Shown in pieces: positions 27,771 through 36,498 of a stretch of DNA of 64,000 bases. The notes below the pieces were generated by a model, which made no database searches, was not told the DNA's origin, and was given only the letters and a program-made list of their open reading frames with translations. Source of the stretch: Nocardia amikacinitolerans NBRC 108937 (lineage in GTDB: Bacteria > Actinomycetota > Actinomycetes > Mycobacteriales > Mycobacteriaceae). Location: contig NZ_BDAU01000025.1 of NCBI RefSeq assembly GCF_001612615.1, positions 1 to 64,000 of the forward strand. Reading direction: 5' to 3'. How positions within the stretch are numbered: the first letter of the stretch is position 1; every line of letters starts with the position of its first letter. The position numbers were made by a program, and so were the translations under genes.

Positions 27771-27773
27771 CGA

Positions 27774-28019
27774 TCACCGGTCTTCGGCGTCGGTTATCGC
27801 ATCCTGCACGTTCTGGTGAACCTCTTCGGCGGTAAGCGATCGACCGAGATCGACGACCGGTATGTCCCAGTCGTTCTGCCAGCGTCGGCTCCGAATCGCC
27901 GCGAGGTGGAACGCTTCTCGGAAGAACTCGGATTCCGGCCGCCCTTCCCGAGCTGCAGCCTGTTTGATCAACTCCAGGTCCGTCTCGTCGACCATGACCG
28001 TTGTCTTCTTCAAACCCAT
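27774..28019 (-). CDS. Ribbon-helix-helix antitoxin of the PIN toxin
   Basis: An 81-residue protein from the ATG at 28019 (MGLKKTTVMVDETDLELIK). It has an N-terminal CopG/Arc-type ribbon-helix-helix: a beta strand followed by two helices (EFFREAFHLAAI). The C-terminal part (WDIPVVDLGRSLTAEEVHQNV) should wrap the toxin. A frame extension to 28052 is unlikely because it would cover the operator. Start and ribosome site lie next to an inverted repeat, which fits autoregulation. Confidence 0.85.
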   Translation of the reverse strand: MGLKKTTVMVDETDLELIKQAAAREGRPESEFFREAFHLAAIRSRRWQNDWDIPVVDLGRSLTAEEVHQNVQDAITDAEDR

Positions 28020-28024
28020 ATGGT

Positions 28025-28042
28025 TATGGTACCCCCACCATA
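28025..28042. promoter_or_regulatory. Putative autoregulatory operator of the toxin-antitoxin pair
   Basis: A perfect inverted repeat TATGGT-N6-ACCATA lies 6 bases upstream of the antitoxin ATG and covers its GGGGG ribosome site region. Ribbon-helix-helix antitoxins typically bind short palindromes at this place. Confidence 0.55.
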
Positions 28043-28069
28043 CGTTGCCCATGATAGTGGAGCGGAAAC

Positions 28070-28108
28070 GCGACGACCCGCGACCGGTAGGCGGTCGCGG
28101 GTCGTCGC
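28070..28108 (-). terminator. Terminator downstream of glyS
   Basis: A perfect 17-bp inverted repeat with a 5-base loop (GTAGG) starts 9 bases past the glyS stop. On the minus strand it is followed by GTTTCC, a short T-run. It also shields the toxin-antitoxin promoter from glyS read-through. Confidence 0.85.
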
Positions 28109-28116
28109 TACAGAAC

Positions 28117-29502
28117 TCAGACGCCGATGAGGTGCTGGGCCAGGTAACCCTCGACCTTGTCCAGCGCGATCCGCTCCTGCGCCATCGAGTCGCGCTCGCG
28201 GATGGTGACCGCCTGGTCCTCGAGGGTGTCGAAGTCGACGGTGATGCAGAACGGGGTGCCGATCTCGTCCTGGCGGCGGTAGCGGCGGCCGATCGCGCCA
28301 GCGTCGTCGAACTCCACGTTCCAGTGCTTGCGCAGCTGGGCGGCGAGGTCCTTGGCCTTCGGGGTCAGGTCGGCGTTGCGGGACAGCGGCAGCACGGCGG
28401 CCTTGACCGGCGCGAGCCTGCGGTCCAAGCGCAGCACGGTGCGAACGTCCACGCCGCCCTTGGCGTTCGGCGCCTCGTCCTCGGCGTAGGCGTCGACCAG
28501 GAACGCCATCAGCGAACGGGTCAGACCGGCCGCGGGCTCGATGACGTACGGGATGTAGCGCTCGTTGCTCGCCTGGTCGTAGTAGCTGAGCTCGGTGCCG
28601 GAGTGCTCCGAATGCGTCTTGAGGTCGTAGTCGGTGCGGTTGGCGACGCCCTCCAGCTCACCCCACTCGCTGCCCTGGAAGCGGAAGCGGTACTCGATGT
28701 CGACGGTGCGCGTCGAGTAGTGCGACAGCTTGTCCTTCGGGTGCTCGTAGAGCCGCAGGTTCTCCGGGTCGATACCGAGGTCGGTGTACCAGGCCATGCG
28801 GGTGTCGATCCAGTACTGGTGCCACTGCTCGTCCTCGCCCGGCTTGACGAAGAACTCCATCTCCATCTGCTCGAACTCGCGGGTGCGGAAGATGAAGTTG
28901 CCCGGCGTGATCTCGTTGCGGAAGCTCTTGCCGATCTGGGCGATGCCGAACGGCGGCTTCTTGCGCGCGGTGGTCTCGACGTTCTTGTAGTTGACGAAGA
29001 TGCCCTGCGCGGTCTCCGGGCGTAGGTAGTGCAGGCCCTCCTCGTCGTCCACCGGACCGAGGAAGGTCTTGAGCAGACCGGAGAAGTTGCGCGGCTCGGT
29101 CCACTGGCCGGGGTCGCCGGTCTCGGGGTCGCGGATGTCGGCGAGGCCGTTGGCGGGCGGGTGGCCGTGCTTCTCCTCGTACGCCTCGAGCAGGTGGTCG
29201 GCACGGTAGCGCTTGTGCGTGATGAGCGATTCGACCAGCGGGTCGGTGAAGGTCTCGACGTGGCCGGAGGCCTCCCAGACCTGGCGCGGCAGGATCACCG
29301 ACGAGTCGAGGCCGACGACGTCCTCGCGGCTGGTGACCATGGCGCGCCACCACTGCCGCTTGATGTTCTCCTTCAGCTCGACACCGAGCGGACCGTAGTC
29401 CCATGCCGACTTGGTGCCTCCGTAGATCTCACCGCACGGGTACACCAGACCCCGGCGCTTGGCGAGGTTGGCAACGGTGTCCACCTTCGACTTGGGTGCC
29501 AC
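28117..29502 (-). CDS. glyS: Glycyl-tRNA synthetase
   Basis: A class II synthetase charging tRNA-Gly, homodimeric type. The protein is 461 residues from the GTG at 29502, close to the 463 of M. tuberculosis. Family blocks are clear: VNLAKRRG-type start, [40 protein letters not shown], and C-terminal [15 protein letters not shown] before [22 protein letters not shown] lies 9 bases before this GTG; the in-frame ATG at 29517 has no such site. Linked to smtB-zur downstream in conserved mycobacterial order. Confidence 0.97.
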   Translation of the reverse strand: MAPKSKVDTVANLAKRRGLVYPCGEIYGGTKSAWDYGPLGVELKENIKRQWWRAMVTSREDVVGLDSSVILPRQVWEASGHVETFTDPLVESLITHKRYRADHLLEAYEEKHGHPPANGLADIRDPETGDPGQWTEPRNFSGLLKTFLGPVDDEEGLHYLRPETAQGIFVNYKNVETTARKKPPFGIAQIGKSFRNEITPGNFIFRTREFEQMEMEFFVKPGEDEQWHQYWIDTRMAWYTDLGIDPENLRLYEHPKDKLSHYSTRTVDIEYRFRFQGSEWGELEGVANRTDYDLKTHSEHSGTELSYYDQASNERYIPYVIEPAAGLTRSLMAFLVDAYAEDEAPNAKGGVDVRTVLRLDRRLAPVKAAVLPLSRNADLTPKAKDLAAQLRKHWNVEFDDAGAIGRRYRRQDEIGTPFCITVDFDTLEDQAVTIRERDSMAQERIALDKVEGYLAQHLIGV

Positions 29503-29517
29503 GCGAGATTTCTCCAT

Positions 29518-29890
29518 CCACTGCGAGTCGGATTGATTTCGATACAGCCAATTGCTTATACGAAAGCCTATTGCCGACCTCCAGACTATCGGCATCGCGC
29601 AATCGAGTTTGCACCGCCAGCCACCTGCACCGGATCGCGTGCCGGACGCCCGCTCACGCGAGCCGTCCTGCTCGGCACCGGCGGACGTGGTCCGCGCACG
29701 ACCGGAGCGGAGGCGAAGGTACGCGCATTCATCCCGCGGACCCTGGGACGCGCAATCGTCCGGCGGGTGCGATCATGTTCCGACGGACCGCCGGGAATGC
29801 CCCGGCGCCAACGTTTTTGCCGAAGACGACCGGGGCGGGATGGAGCGCTGAGCTCCGGACGATTCGGCGGGTAGTACACAGGGGTGGGCC
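29518..29890. other. Intergenic region between divergent glyS and a membrane-protein gene
   Basis: The stretch holds the glyS promoter (AT-richer part around 29525-29580) and, further right, the upstream region of the gene at 29891. I see no coding sequence, no RNA structure I can name and no T-box features. Confidence 0.5.
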
Positions 29891-30874
29891 GTGGCCGATC
29901 TGCCACCGGATCTGTTCGATGCCGACTGGGCGCGCGAAGCCGAGCGGCGTGCGCTACGCGATCACCGGCGCGCGACCAGGGCGCACAAGGCCCGCCGCCT
30001 GATCAGGCCCAGCCGCGGCGCGCTGCTGTCGACGCTCGCGCTCAGCCTCGCGGTGGTGCTGCTGTGGGCGGGCTTCACCTTTCTGGACGGGACCGCGCCG
30101 AGCGCGAGCGCGCCGGCCGCGACCACCTCGAGCACGTCCACCGCGCCGCTGTGGAAGAACGCGGATATCGATCCGACCAGGCCGTTCGCCGACACCCCCG
30201 CCGCCATGTGGCGCGAGGGTGGGGGCGGTATCGAGCCGCCGCCCGCGTATCCCGTCGGCCGATACTCCGCCGAGCAGGTCGGCCAGTTCATGGCGCGGGT
30301 GCGTCAGCTGATCATCACCGCGAGACTGGACCGCACGGTGCTGGAGACCGGCGATTTGAGCCCGGTGCTCGCGCTGCTCGCGCCCCATATGGTCGAGCGA
30401 CTGGCGGAGGAGCTGGCGCCGGGCCACGAGCGCGAGTCGTGGTACGTGGCCGAACGCATCGCGCCGGACTTCCAGCTGCTGCCCGTGCAGCCGCGCGTCA
30501 TCGGATCGATGACGCCGACGATCAACGACGAAGGCGAACTGGCTCTGCGGACCAACTACCTGGTCGCCTACGCGTTCGAGGCACCCGATCCGGCGCAGCT
30601 CGACGGCCCGATGGACATCGTGGCGGTGGTCCGCCAGGAGATCGAATTCCGCTGGATCGACGACCCGAAGTACGCTGCCGACTCGATGGGCATCTGGTAC
30701 GGCGAGGTGGACGGTTTCAACTACTCGGTCGGCTGCGCGCAGTTGCACCTGGGCTTGCTCGCACCGTCTTACAGCAACCCTCCCGGGACGGGGTCGGCGA
30801 CGCCGCCCGCGCGCCGCAGCGAGGAGTACTTCGACCCGAACATTCCGATGCCGAACGAGGACGGTTGTCCGTAG
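29891..30874 (+). CDS. Conserved actinobacterial membrane-anchored protein
   Basis: A 327-residue protein with a charged cytosolic N-terminus (about 1-42), one membrane helix (about 43-65) and an external domain preceded by a Ser/Thr/Ala-rich linker. The domain contains SWYVAERIAPDFQLLPVQPR and FRWIDDPKYAADSMGIWYG, which look conserved, but I cannot assign a family function. Start is GTG. The C-terminus is Pro-rich and ends in DGCP. It may be co-regulated with smtB only by proximity. Confidence 0.75.
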   Translation: MADLPPDLFDADWAREAERRALRDHRRATRAHKARRLIRPSRGALLSTLALSLAVVLLWAGFTFLDGTAPSASAPAATTSSTSTAPLWKNADIDPTRPFADTPAAMWREGGGGIEPPPAYPVGRYSAEQVGQFMARVRQLIITARLDRTVLETGDLSPVLALLAPHMVERLAEELAPGHERESWYVAERIAPDFQLLPVQPRVIGSMTPTINDEGELALRTNYLVAYAFEAPDPAQLDGPMDIVAVVRQEIEFRWIDDPKYAADSMGIWYGEVDGFNYSVGCAQLHLGLLAPSYSNPPGTGSATPPARRSEEYFDPNIPMPNEDGCP

Positions 30875-30891
30875 TCCCCCGGCGCGCCGCG

Positions 30892-30919
30892 TTTGACATG
30901 CGCACCTGTGCATATCAAA
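30892..30919. promoter_or_regulatory. SmtB/ArsR-type operator upstream of smtB-zur
   Basis: A 28-base interrupted palindrome: left arm TTTGACATGCGCA (30892-30904), 2-base centre, right arm TGTGCATATCAAA. The arms match at 11 of 13 positions. It lies 34 bases before the smtB start and resembles the 12-2-12-type palindromes bound by zinc-sensing ArsR/SmtB repressors. Binding is inferred. Confidence 0.75.
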
Positions 30920-30953
30920 ATGGGATCGCTTTCCAATAAGGAGTTGGTTCCCG

Positions 30954-31304
30954 ATGACCGCCGAGACGGCCGCCGCGCATTCGCACACACCGTATCGCTC
31001 CCCCGGACCCGCGCCGGTGCCCGCGCGCACCGTTCTGGAGGACGCGGGCGAGCTGCTCCGCGCCCTTGCCGCGCCCGTGCGCATCGCGATCGTGCTACAG
31101 CTACGCGAGTCGCCGCGCTGCGTGCACGAGCTGGTGGACGCGCTCGGCGTGACCCAGCCGTTGGTGAGCCAACATCTGCGCATCCTCAAGTCGGCGGGCG
31201 TCGTGCACGGCGAGCGGTCCGGCCGCGAGGTGCTCTACGAACTCGTCGACGACCACTTGGCGCATATCGTGGTCGATGCCGTCGCGCACGCCGAGGAAGG
31301 GTGA
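30954..31304 (+). CDS. smtB: Zinc-sensing ArsR/SmtB-family repressor
   Basis: A 116-residue winged-helix repressor with recognition helix SQHLRILKSAGVV. The C-terminal helix holds the full alpha-5 metal site D-x-H-x10-H-x2-E (within VDDHLAHIVVDAVAHAEE), known in SmtB/CzrA proteins as the zinc sensor. An AAGGAG site precedes the ATG. It lies 3 bases ahead of zur, the same order as Rv2358-Rv2359. Repression of the operon in low zinc through the upstream palindrome is the expected mode. Confidence 0.93.
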   Translation: MTAETAAAHSHTPYRSPGPAPVPARTVLEDAGELLRALAAPVRIAIVLQLRESPRCVHELVDALGVTQPLVSQHLRILKSAGVVHGERSGREVLYELVDDHLAHIVVDAVAHAEEG

Positions 31305-31307
31305 TCC

Positions 31308-31736
31308 GTGCAGGAGAAGACGTTGGATCCGCAGAAGTCGGTCGGCATCCGCAGCACGCGCCAGCGCAGCGCGATCGCCGCGCTGCTCGGTGACATCGAC
31401 GAGTTCCGCTCCGCCCAGGAACTGCACGACGAGCTGCGCAAGCGCGGCGAGGGCATCGGGCTCACCACGGTCTACCGGACCTTGCAGTCGCTGGCCGACG
31501 CGGGCCTGGTCGACGTGCTGCGCACCGACTCCGGCGAGTCGGTCTACCGGCAGTGCTCCACGGGACATCATCACCACCTGGTCTGCAGGCACTGCGGCCG
31601 CACCGTCGAGGTCGAGGGACCGACGGTGGAGGCGTGGGCCGAGTCCATCGCGTGCGATCACGGCTTCACCGAGGTGAGCCACACCATCGAGGTCTTCGGT
31701 ACCTGCCGGAGCTGCGCCAAGACTTCCCGCGACTGA
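31308..31736 (+). CDS. zur: Zinc uptake regulator Zur (FurB)
   Basis: A 142-residue Fur-family repressor that in mycobacteria shuts down zinc uptake and alternative ribosomal protein genes when zinc is ample. It has the winged helix (LTTVYRTLQSLADAGLVD), the regulatory histidine cluster (STGHHHHLVCRHCG) and the two CxxC pairs of the structural zinc site (CRHC, CRSC). Start is GTG directly after smtB. A bidirectional terminator follows. Confidence 0.95.
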   Translation: MQEKTLDPQKSVGIRSTRQRSAIAALLGDIDEFRSAQELHDELRKRGEGIGLTTVYRTLQSLADAGLVDVLRTDSGESVYRQCSTGHHHHLVCRHCGRTVEVEGPTVEAWAESIACDHGFTEVSHTIEVFGTCRSCAKTSRD

Positions 31737-31769
31737 CGAGCGACGTCGACGGATCAGGGCCGCACAGCA

Positions 31770-31805
31770 GAAGGCCACCCGCTTCCGAGGAAGCGGGTGG
31801 CCTTC
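31770..31805. terminator. Bidirectional terminator between zur and the membrane-protein gene
   Basis: A perfect 16-bp stem (GAAGGCCACCCGCTTC with its complement) with the tetraloop CGAG, between two convergent genes. TTCTTCGTT follows on the plus strand. Confidence 0.85.
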
Positions 31806-31817
31806 TTCGTTGCCGGA

Positions 31818-32792
31818 TCAGGCGGGAACGGGTTCGGCCGCCTGCGCGGGTACCGGCGCGGCCGCGGCCCGGCCGCGCAGGGCGGCCACACCGAGCAGGA
31901 CGAGCGCCGCTGCGGCCCAGATCACCAGCACCGCAAGGGGTTTCCCGGCTCCGGCACCGTCGAAGAAGGCGACCGAGCGGAGCAGCGAGGCAGCGGCGCC
32001 CGGCGGCAGCAGCTGGCCGATGGCGCCCCACGGCTGCGGCAGCAGCTCCGGCGCGGAGGTGGCGGCCGAGAACGGGTTGCCGACCAGCAGCATGGTCAGC
32101 GCCGCGACGCCGATGCCGGGACGGCCGAGGACCGCGGCGAGCCCGACCACCGCACCGGCGACCGTGAAGGACACCAGCCCGGCGACCGACGCCAGCGTCA
32201 AGTAGTCGCCCGGCAGCACCGACATCCAGCCCTGGGCGATCGCCATGCTCAGCAGTCCGCCGAACAGACCGAAGCTCACCAGGCCCGCGACCTTCGCGCC
32301 GACCGACGGGATCAGCAGGCTCAGCAGGACGCCCGCCGCGATGCCCGCCATCACCAGCGGCAGCACCATCGCGCCGAAGGCGGCGCCGCGCGGGTCGTCC
32401 GGATCGGCGGCGACGACATCCTCGACCGGGGCAGCCGGCGTCCCGGCGAGCTGCTGGGCGATGGCGGTGAGCTGCTGCGCCACCGCGGGGCTCGCACCGG
32501 AGGCGACGAGCACCGTCGGCGCTCCCCCACCGGTGACGATCGCGCCGTAGACCTCGCGGTCCTCGATGGCGGCGCGCGCGGCCGCGGCATCGGCCGAGGT
32601 AGTGATCTCGAAGGCGTCGGGGTCGCGCTGCCCGAGCCGTTCGGCGACTACGGCGGCCTGCGGACCGGCGACGGCGATGGGCAGGTCACGCGGCGCGATA
32701 TTGGCCGCGGGCCATGCGAAGGCGATCAGCATCAGCGCCTGGAGCAGGGCCGCGCCGAGGCCGAGGGCGACCGCTCGCTGCATGGTTTTCAT
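31818..32792 (-). CDS. Multi-pass membrane protein, ABC-2 permease-like
   Basis: A 324-residue protein with one N-terminal membrane helix, an external domain (about 35-145) and five or six C-terminal helices (from AAFGAMVLPLVMAGIAAG on). This resembles the YhgE/Pip or ABC-2 permease layout common in actinobacteria; no ATPase gene is adjacent. Start is the ATG at 32792 behind GGGAGAA. It is divergent from a TetR regulator, with matching palindromes between them, so it is probably that regulator's target, perhaps an exporter. Confidence 0.8.
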   Translation of the reverse strand: MKTMQRAVALGLGAALLQALMLIAFAWPAANIAPRDLPIAVAGPQAAVVAERLGQRDPDAFEITTSADAAAARAAIEDREVYGAIVTGGGAPTVLVASGASPAVAQQLTAIAQQLAGTPAAPVEDVVAADPDDPRGAAFGAMVLPLVMAGIAAGVLLSLLIPSVGAKVAGLVSFGLFGGLLSMAIAQGWMSVLPGDYLTLASVAGLVSFTVAGAVVGLAAVLGRPGIGVAALTMLLVGNPFSAATSAPELLPQPWGAIGQLLPPGAAASLLRSVAFFDGAGAGKPLAVLVIWAAAALVLLGVAALRGRAAAAPVPAQAAEPVPA

Positions 32793-32808
32793 GACGTTCT
32801 CCCAATAA

Positions 32809-32882
32809 ATCGAATGCTCGTTCTCTTTCGATGCCCTTACCGTCGCACGGCCCCGGCGGCTTGTCAAGAACGGATATTCGTT
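32809..32882. promoter_or_regulatory. Two related palindromes between membrane-protein gene and TetR gene
   Basis: Site one is 32869-32882 (AACGGATATTCGTT, 12 of 14 symmetric positions). Site two is 32809-32822, AACGAGCATTCGAT on the minus strand. Both share AACG-N6-CG(T/A)T. One sits by each start codon, as expected for a TetR regulator controlling itself and its divergent neighbour. Confidence 0.6.
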
Positions 32883-32895
32883 TTACTTTGGGCTC

Positions 32896-33504
32896 ATGCC
32901 CCGAGTCAGCGAAGAACACCTGGAACGCCGCAGACAGCAGATCCTCGACGCCGCGCGGCTGTGCTTCGCCCGCAAGGGTTTCTTCGAGACCTCGATGCAG
33001 GACGTGTTCACCGAATCCGGGCTCTCGGCGGGCGCGGTCTACCGCTACTTCAAGAGCAAGAACGAGATCATCGCGGCGCTGGCCACCCAGACCACCGTCG
33101 ACTTGCGGGCCGCGATCGCGGAGGCGGTGCGCACCGACCCGCTGCCGACGCCGGCGCAGCTGGTGCGCGGCATCGCCGAGGAAGTGGTCCGGCGCAGCGG
33201 ACCCGACGGCCCGGTGCGCCTGGCGCCGCAGGCGTGGGCGCTAGCCTTGGTGCACGACGGGGCGGCCGAGCCCGTGCGCGAGACCATGCACGCGATGCGC
33301 GACCTCTGGCGCGACTACGCGGTGCGCATGTGCGAGCAGGGCTGGCTACCGCAGGACGCCGACACCGACGCCGTCGCCAAGGCGATCATCGGCTTCCTGC
33401 CCGGCTTCATCCTGCAACACCTGATCCTGGAAGACCTCGACCCCGACACCCTCGCCCGCGGCGTCGACCTGCTCATCCCGGTCGGCAAGCCCGTCGCCCG
33501 CTGA
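32896..33504 (+). CDS. TetR-family regulator
   Basis: A 202-residue TetR protein. The N-terminal DNA-binding domain is typical (ARLCFARKGFFETSMQDVFTESGLSAGAVYRYFKSK region), and the C-terminal ligand domain resembles the BetI/TetR_C_6 type. It is divergent from the multi-pass membrane protein and likely represses it. The ligand is unknown. Confidence 0.9.
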   Translation: MPRVSEEHLERRRQQILDAARLCFARKGFFETSMQDVFTESGLSAGAVYRYFKSKNEIIAALATQTTVDLRAAIAEAVRTDPLPTPAQLVRGIAEEVVRRSGPDGPVRLAPQAWALALVHDGAAEPVRETMHAMRDLWRDYAVRMCEQGWLPQDADTDAVAKAIIGFLPGFILQHLILEDLDPDTLARGVDLLIPVGKPVAR

Positions 33505-33647
33505 GGGCGCTCCGCGCGGTGCCGATTCACCGAGCGCAGCGCCGTATCCGTCTCGTGCAGAGCCGAATTCACTGAACCGACGCTGTCCGCACCGCAGACC
33601 TCGAGTTCACGGAGCGCAGCGCCGAACAACCCCGGCGGTGCCAAGTC

Positions 33648-33696
33648 CTCAGCGCAGCACTGAAACTCAGCGCAGCACTGAAGCTCAGCGCAGCGG
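33648..33696. repeat. 18-bp tandem repeat at the 3' end of the HerA-like gene
   Basis: Two almost identical 18-mers (CTCAGCGCAGCACTGAAA and the same with a final G) and a partial third copy that runs into the stop codon of the neighbouring gene. The stretch 33505-33647 upstream is otherwise without a gene and contains two related GAGCGCAGCGCCG copies. Confidence 0.8.
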
Positions 33697-35064
33697 CACT
33701 TCCACATCGCCGCCGCCCTCGGGCGTGAGCCGGGCGCGGACCTTCGCCAGCGACGGCGCGGGGACGAACCCGCCCGCGAACAGCGCCTCGCCCTGCCGGA
33801 ACCACGGCGACCGCTCGAGCAGCGCGGTCGGCGCGTACCCGAAATACGTGCCGAGTTCGGCGAGGTCTACAGGAGAGGTCATCTTCATCAGCGCGAGGTT
33901 GTCGCACTGGGACAGGATTCCGGGGTGCACCTTCGACGGTCGCTGGGTCGACAGCAGCAGCCACAGCCCGTACTTGCGACCCTCGGCGGCGATCTGGATC
34001 AGGCGTTCACGCACCGCGACCGCGATCGGCGAATCCAGGCGCGGCGAGGCCAGATTGTGCGCCTCGTCGATGACGAGCAGCACCGGGCGGCGCTCCTCGC
34101 GGCGCGCCCACAGATCGTCGAGCAGGGACAGCACGACGACGAGGTACTGCTCGGGCGTCGAGAAGCCGCCGAGGTCGAGCACCGTGACGTCCGGCCGGGC
34201 GGCGACGACCTCGGTGACGGCGGCGTCACCCCAGGCCCACACCTCCCAGTCCAGCAGGCCCAGGTTCTCGATACGCATCGCGAGGCGCTGCTGCACGGCC
34301 GACCCGTCGGCACGCAGCCGCGGCAGGATCTGGCCCAGCTCACCGGATTCCAGCACCGTCCCGAGGTGCAGCAACTCGTTGAACTCTTCCCGGTCCGCGA
34401 TCGGGTCGACGCGCAGCACGGCGGCCTTGGACGCGATCGGCAGCTCGCGGAACCGAACACGCAGCTTTCCGGTCTCCGCATTCGGGCGCAATACCCGAAT
34501 CTCGCGCTCCCGCAAGGCTTCCGCGGTGGGCCCTGCTGCGCCGGGCCGTAGCTCGCCGAGCCGGACGAAGTCGGCGTTCGGATCGAAGATCACCACCGGC
34601 ACCGCGGTGTGCGCGATCAGCTGTTCGAGCACGACGCCCAGCGCGTAGGTCTTGCCCGAGCCGCTCTGTCCGCACCAGAAGGTGTGCCGGTTGAACCGCT
34701 TCGGCAACAGCCGCGCCGGACCGCCCGGCGCGGTCAGGTTCACGCCGACCTCGAGCCGGGCGCCGGTGGTCTCGTGCAAGGTCTCGACGGTCCGCGCGTC
34801 CGCGGCGGCGAGCTGTCCGCGCTCGAAGGCGTGACTCGACCTGGTATCGATGCCCTCGTCGTGGAGTTCCCCGATCAGCCTGCCGCGCAACCGTGCGGGG
34901 GTGGTCTCGGATCGCTCCTCGACCAGCGCCAATTGGCGGCGACCTTCGGCGACCACGACCACCAGCGAACCGGCGACGAACGCGCTGCCGCCGGCGTCGG
35001 CGACGACGAACGACCGTCCGTCGTCGGAGCGTGCCGCGAGACCAGAGCCCTCCTCGGTGCGCAT
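33685..35064 (-). CDS. HerA/FtsK-like P-loop ATPase
   Basis: A 459-residue ATPase of the HerA-VirB4-like group. Walker A is GQSGSGKT, Walker B is VLLVIDEAHN, and a sensor-like LLLSTQRPSKVHP segment follows. An N-terminal beta-barrel (HAS-barrel-like) precedes the core. HerA proteins move along DNA and usually partner the nuclease NurA; no NurA gene is adjacent here, so it may be one of the stand-alone actinobacterial homologues. The start is the ATG at 35064; 15 more codons upstream are possible. Confidence 0.85.
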   Translation of the reverse strand: MRTEEGSGLAARSDDGRSFVVADAGGSAFVAGSLVVVVAEGRRQLALVEERSETTPARLRGRLIGELHDEGIDTRSSHAFERGQLAAADARTVETLHETTGARLEVGVNLTAPGGPARLLPKRFNRHTFWCGQSGSGKTYALGVVLEQLIAHTAVPVVIFDPNADFVRLGELRPGAAGPTAEALREREIRVLRPNAETGKLRVRFRELPIASKAAVLRVDPIADREEFNELLHLGTVLESGELGQILPRLRADGSAVQQRLAMRIENLGLLDWEVWAWGDAAVTEVVAARPDVTVLDLGGFSTPEQYLVVVLSLLDDLWARREERRPVLLVIDEAHNLASPRLDSPIAVAVRERLIQIAAEGRKYGLWLLLSTQRPSKVHPGILSQCDNLALMKMTSPVDLAELGTYFGYAPTALLERSPWFRQGEALFAGGFVPAPSLAKVRARLTPEGGGDVEVPLR

Positions 35065-35159
35065 CCCCCGATCCTGCCATCGGCGGGACAGCGACTGCAC
35101 AGCATTCACCGATCAGACGCCCGCGCCAGGGCGTAGTACCGAAGTCGCGGGCAGGAAGG

Positions 35160-35588
35160 TCAGGGCAGCAAACCCTGGCGCGCCCGGCCCGCGCCGGACA
35201 GGACGAGCAGCAGCATGGTGGTCAGCGCCTGGTCGTCGAGGCCCGCGGCGGGGAAGGTGTAGCGCAGGATGACATCGGCGAGTTTGCCGTGACCGATCAC
35301 GGTGAGCGAGCCGAACTGCAAGTTGTTGTTGCGCTCCGCGACTCGCTTGTGCAGCTGCGGTTTCAGCGGGCGATCCCAGGCCAGCACGCAGGTCATGGAC
35401 ACCACGTCGAGGCCGGGGGCCAGGTTCACCGCGCGCAGCGAACACAGCGCGCCCTCGTACTCGAAGCCGAGCGAACCCTCCGGGTCGACGCGCACGTCGA
35501 TGTCGTACTGGTCCAGGCACGCGCCCGCCCGCGCCTGGAGTTCCTGATCGGGGGTGACCGCCGCGTCCATCTCCGTGCCGCCGTTCAC
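35160..35588 (-). CDS. YbjN-domain protein
   Basis: A 142-residue protein with the YbjN fold, related in shape to type III secretion chaperones. Recognisable parts are [15 protein letters not shown] and [14 protein letters not shown]. In M. tuberculosis the gene next to uppS (Rv2360c) has a similar small size and place. The GTG at 35588 overlaps the uppS stop by 4 bases, so translation is coupled; an inner ATG at 35570 is possible. Function unknown. Confidence 0.82.
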   Translation of the reverse strand: MNGGTEMDAAVTPDQELQARAGACLDQYDIDVRVDPEGSLGFEYEGALCSLRAVNLAPGLDVVSMTCVLAWDRPLKPQLHKRVAERNNNLQFGSLTVIGHGKLADVILRYTFPAAGLDDQALTTMLLLVLSGAGRARQGLLP

Positions 35589-36412
35589 TTGGTGCCGCCG
35601 AAGCGGCGGTCACGCGAAGCGTACTGGAGGCAGGCCTCCCACAGGTTGCGCCTGTCGAAGTCGGGAAACAGGGTGTCCTGGTACACGTATTCGGCGTAGG
35701 CCGACTGCCAGATGAGGAAGTTCGAGCTGCGGAACTCGCCGGACGGCCGCAGGAACAGGTCGACGTCGGGCATGTCGGGCTCGTCGAGGAACCGCGCGAC
35801 GGTGGCCTCGGTGACCTTTTCCGGATCGATCTCGCCCGCCGCCACGCGTCGCGCGATTTCCCTTGCCGCGTCGGCGATTTCGGCGCGACCGCCGTAGTTG
35901 ACGCACATCGTCAGCGTCATCGTGGTGTTGTCCTTGGTGAGCTCCTCCGCGGTCTCCAGCTCCTTGATCACGCTGCGCCACAGGCGCGGGCGCCGTCCCG
36001 CCCAGCGCACCCGAACGCCCATCTCGTGCATCTCGTCGCGTCGGCGGCGGATCACGTCGCGGTTGAAACCCATCAGGAAGCGCACCTCGTCGGGGCTGCG
36101 CCGCCAGTTCTCGGTGGAGAACGCGTAGGCCGAGAGCCACTTCACGCCGATCTCGATACAGCCCTCGACGGTGTCCATCAGCACCGCCTCGCCGCGCTCG
36201 TGCCCCGCGGTGCGCGGCAGTCCGCGCTCCTGCGCCCACCGGCCGTTGCCGTCCATCACCAGCGCCACGTGGTTGGGAACCAGTTCCGGGGGCAGCTGCG
36301 GCGGCCGCGCGCCCGAGGGGTGCGGCGACGGCGGGCGGACGACGCGGTTCTGCTGCCCGCTGCTCGGCCTTGTCGCGGTGGAGGAGTCTCGACGGAGGAT
36401 CACGGCCTCCAT
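35585..36412 (-). CDS. uppS: Cis-prenyl (decaprenyl/undecaprenyl) diphosphate synthase
   Basis: Makes the polyprenyl diphosphate that carries peptidoglycan and arabinogalactan precursors. The 275-residue protein has the catalytic Asp in [13 protein letters not shown], and the substrate-binding [15 protein letters not shown] near the C-terminus. In mycobacteria the Rv2361c enzyme makes decaprenyl diphosphate; product length here is inferred by synteny. The N-terminal 35 residues are a variable Pro/Ser/Arg-rich tail. Start is the ATG at 36412 with AGGCAGG before it. Confidence 0.95.
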   Translation of the reverse strand: MEAVILRRDSSTATRPSSGQQNRVVRPPSPHPSGARPPQLPPELVPNHVALVMDGNGRWAQERGLPRTAGHERGEAVLMDTVEGCIEIGVKWLSAYAFSTENWRRSPDEVRFLMGFNRDVIRRRRDEMHEMGVRVRWAGRRPRLWRSVIKELETAEELTKDNTTMTLTMCVNYGGRAEIADAAREIARRVAAGEIDPEKVTEATVARFLDEPDMPDVDLFLRPSGEFRSSNFLIWQSAYAEYVYQDTLFPDFDRRNLWEACLQYASRDRRFGGTK

Positions 36413-36498
36413 CCTGCCTGATCCGGCTCGGGAGCAGCGAAGACCTCCGCGGATCACCCGGTCGACCCGGCGAGCACGGCCGCGATCAGGGCGAAAGC

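Noticed and set aside
29518-29890. Possible T-box or riboswitch upstream of glyS
   Set aside because: No T-box consensus, no specifier-like loop and no terminator/antiterminator pair could be seen.
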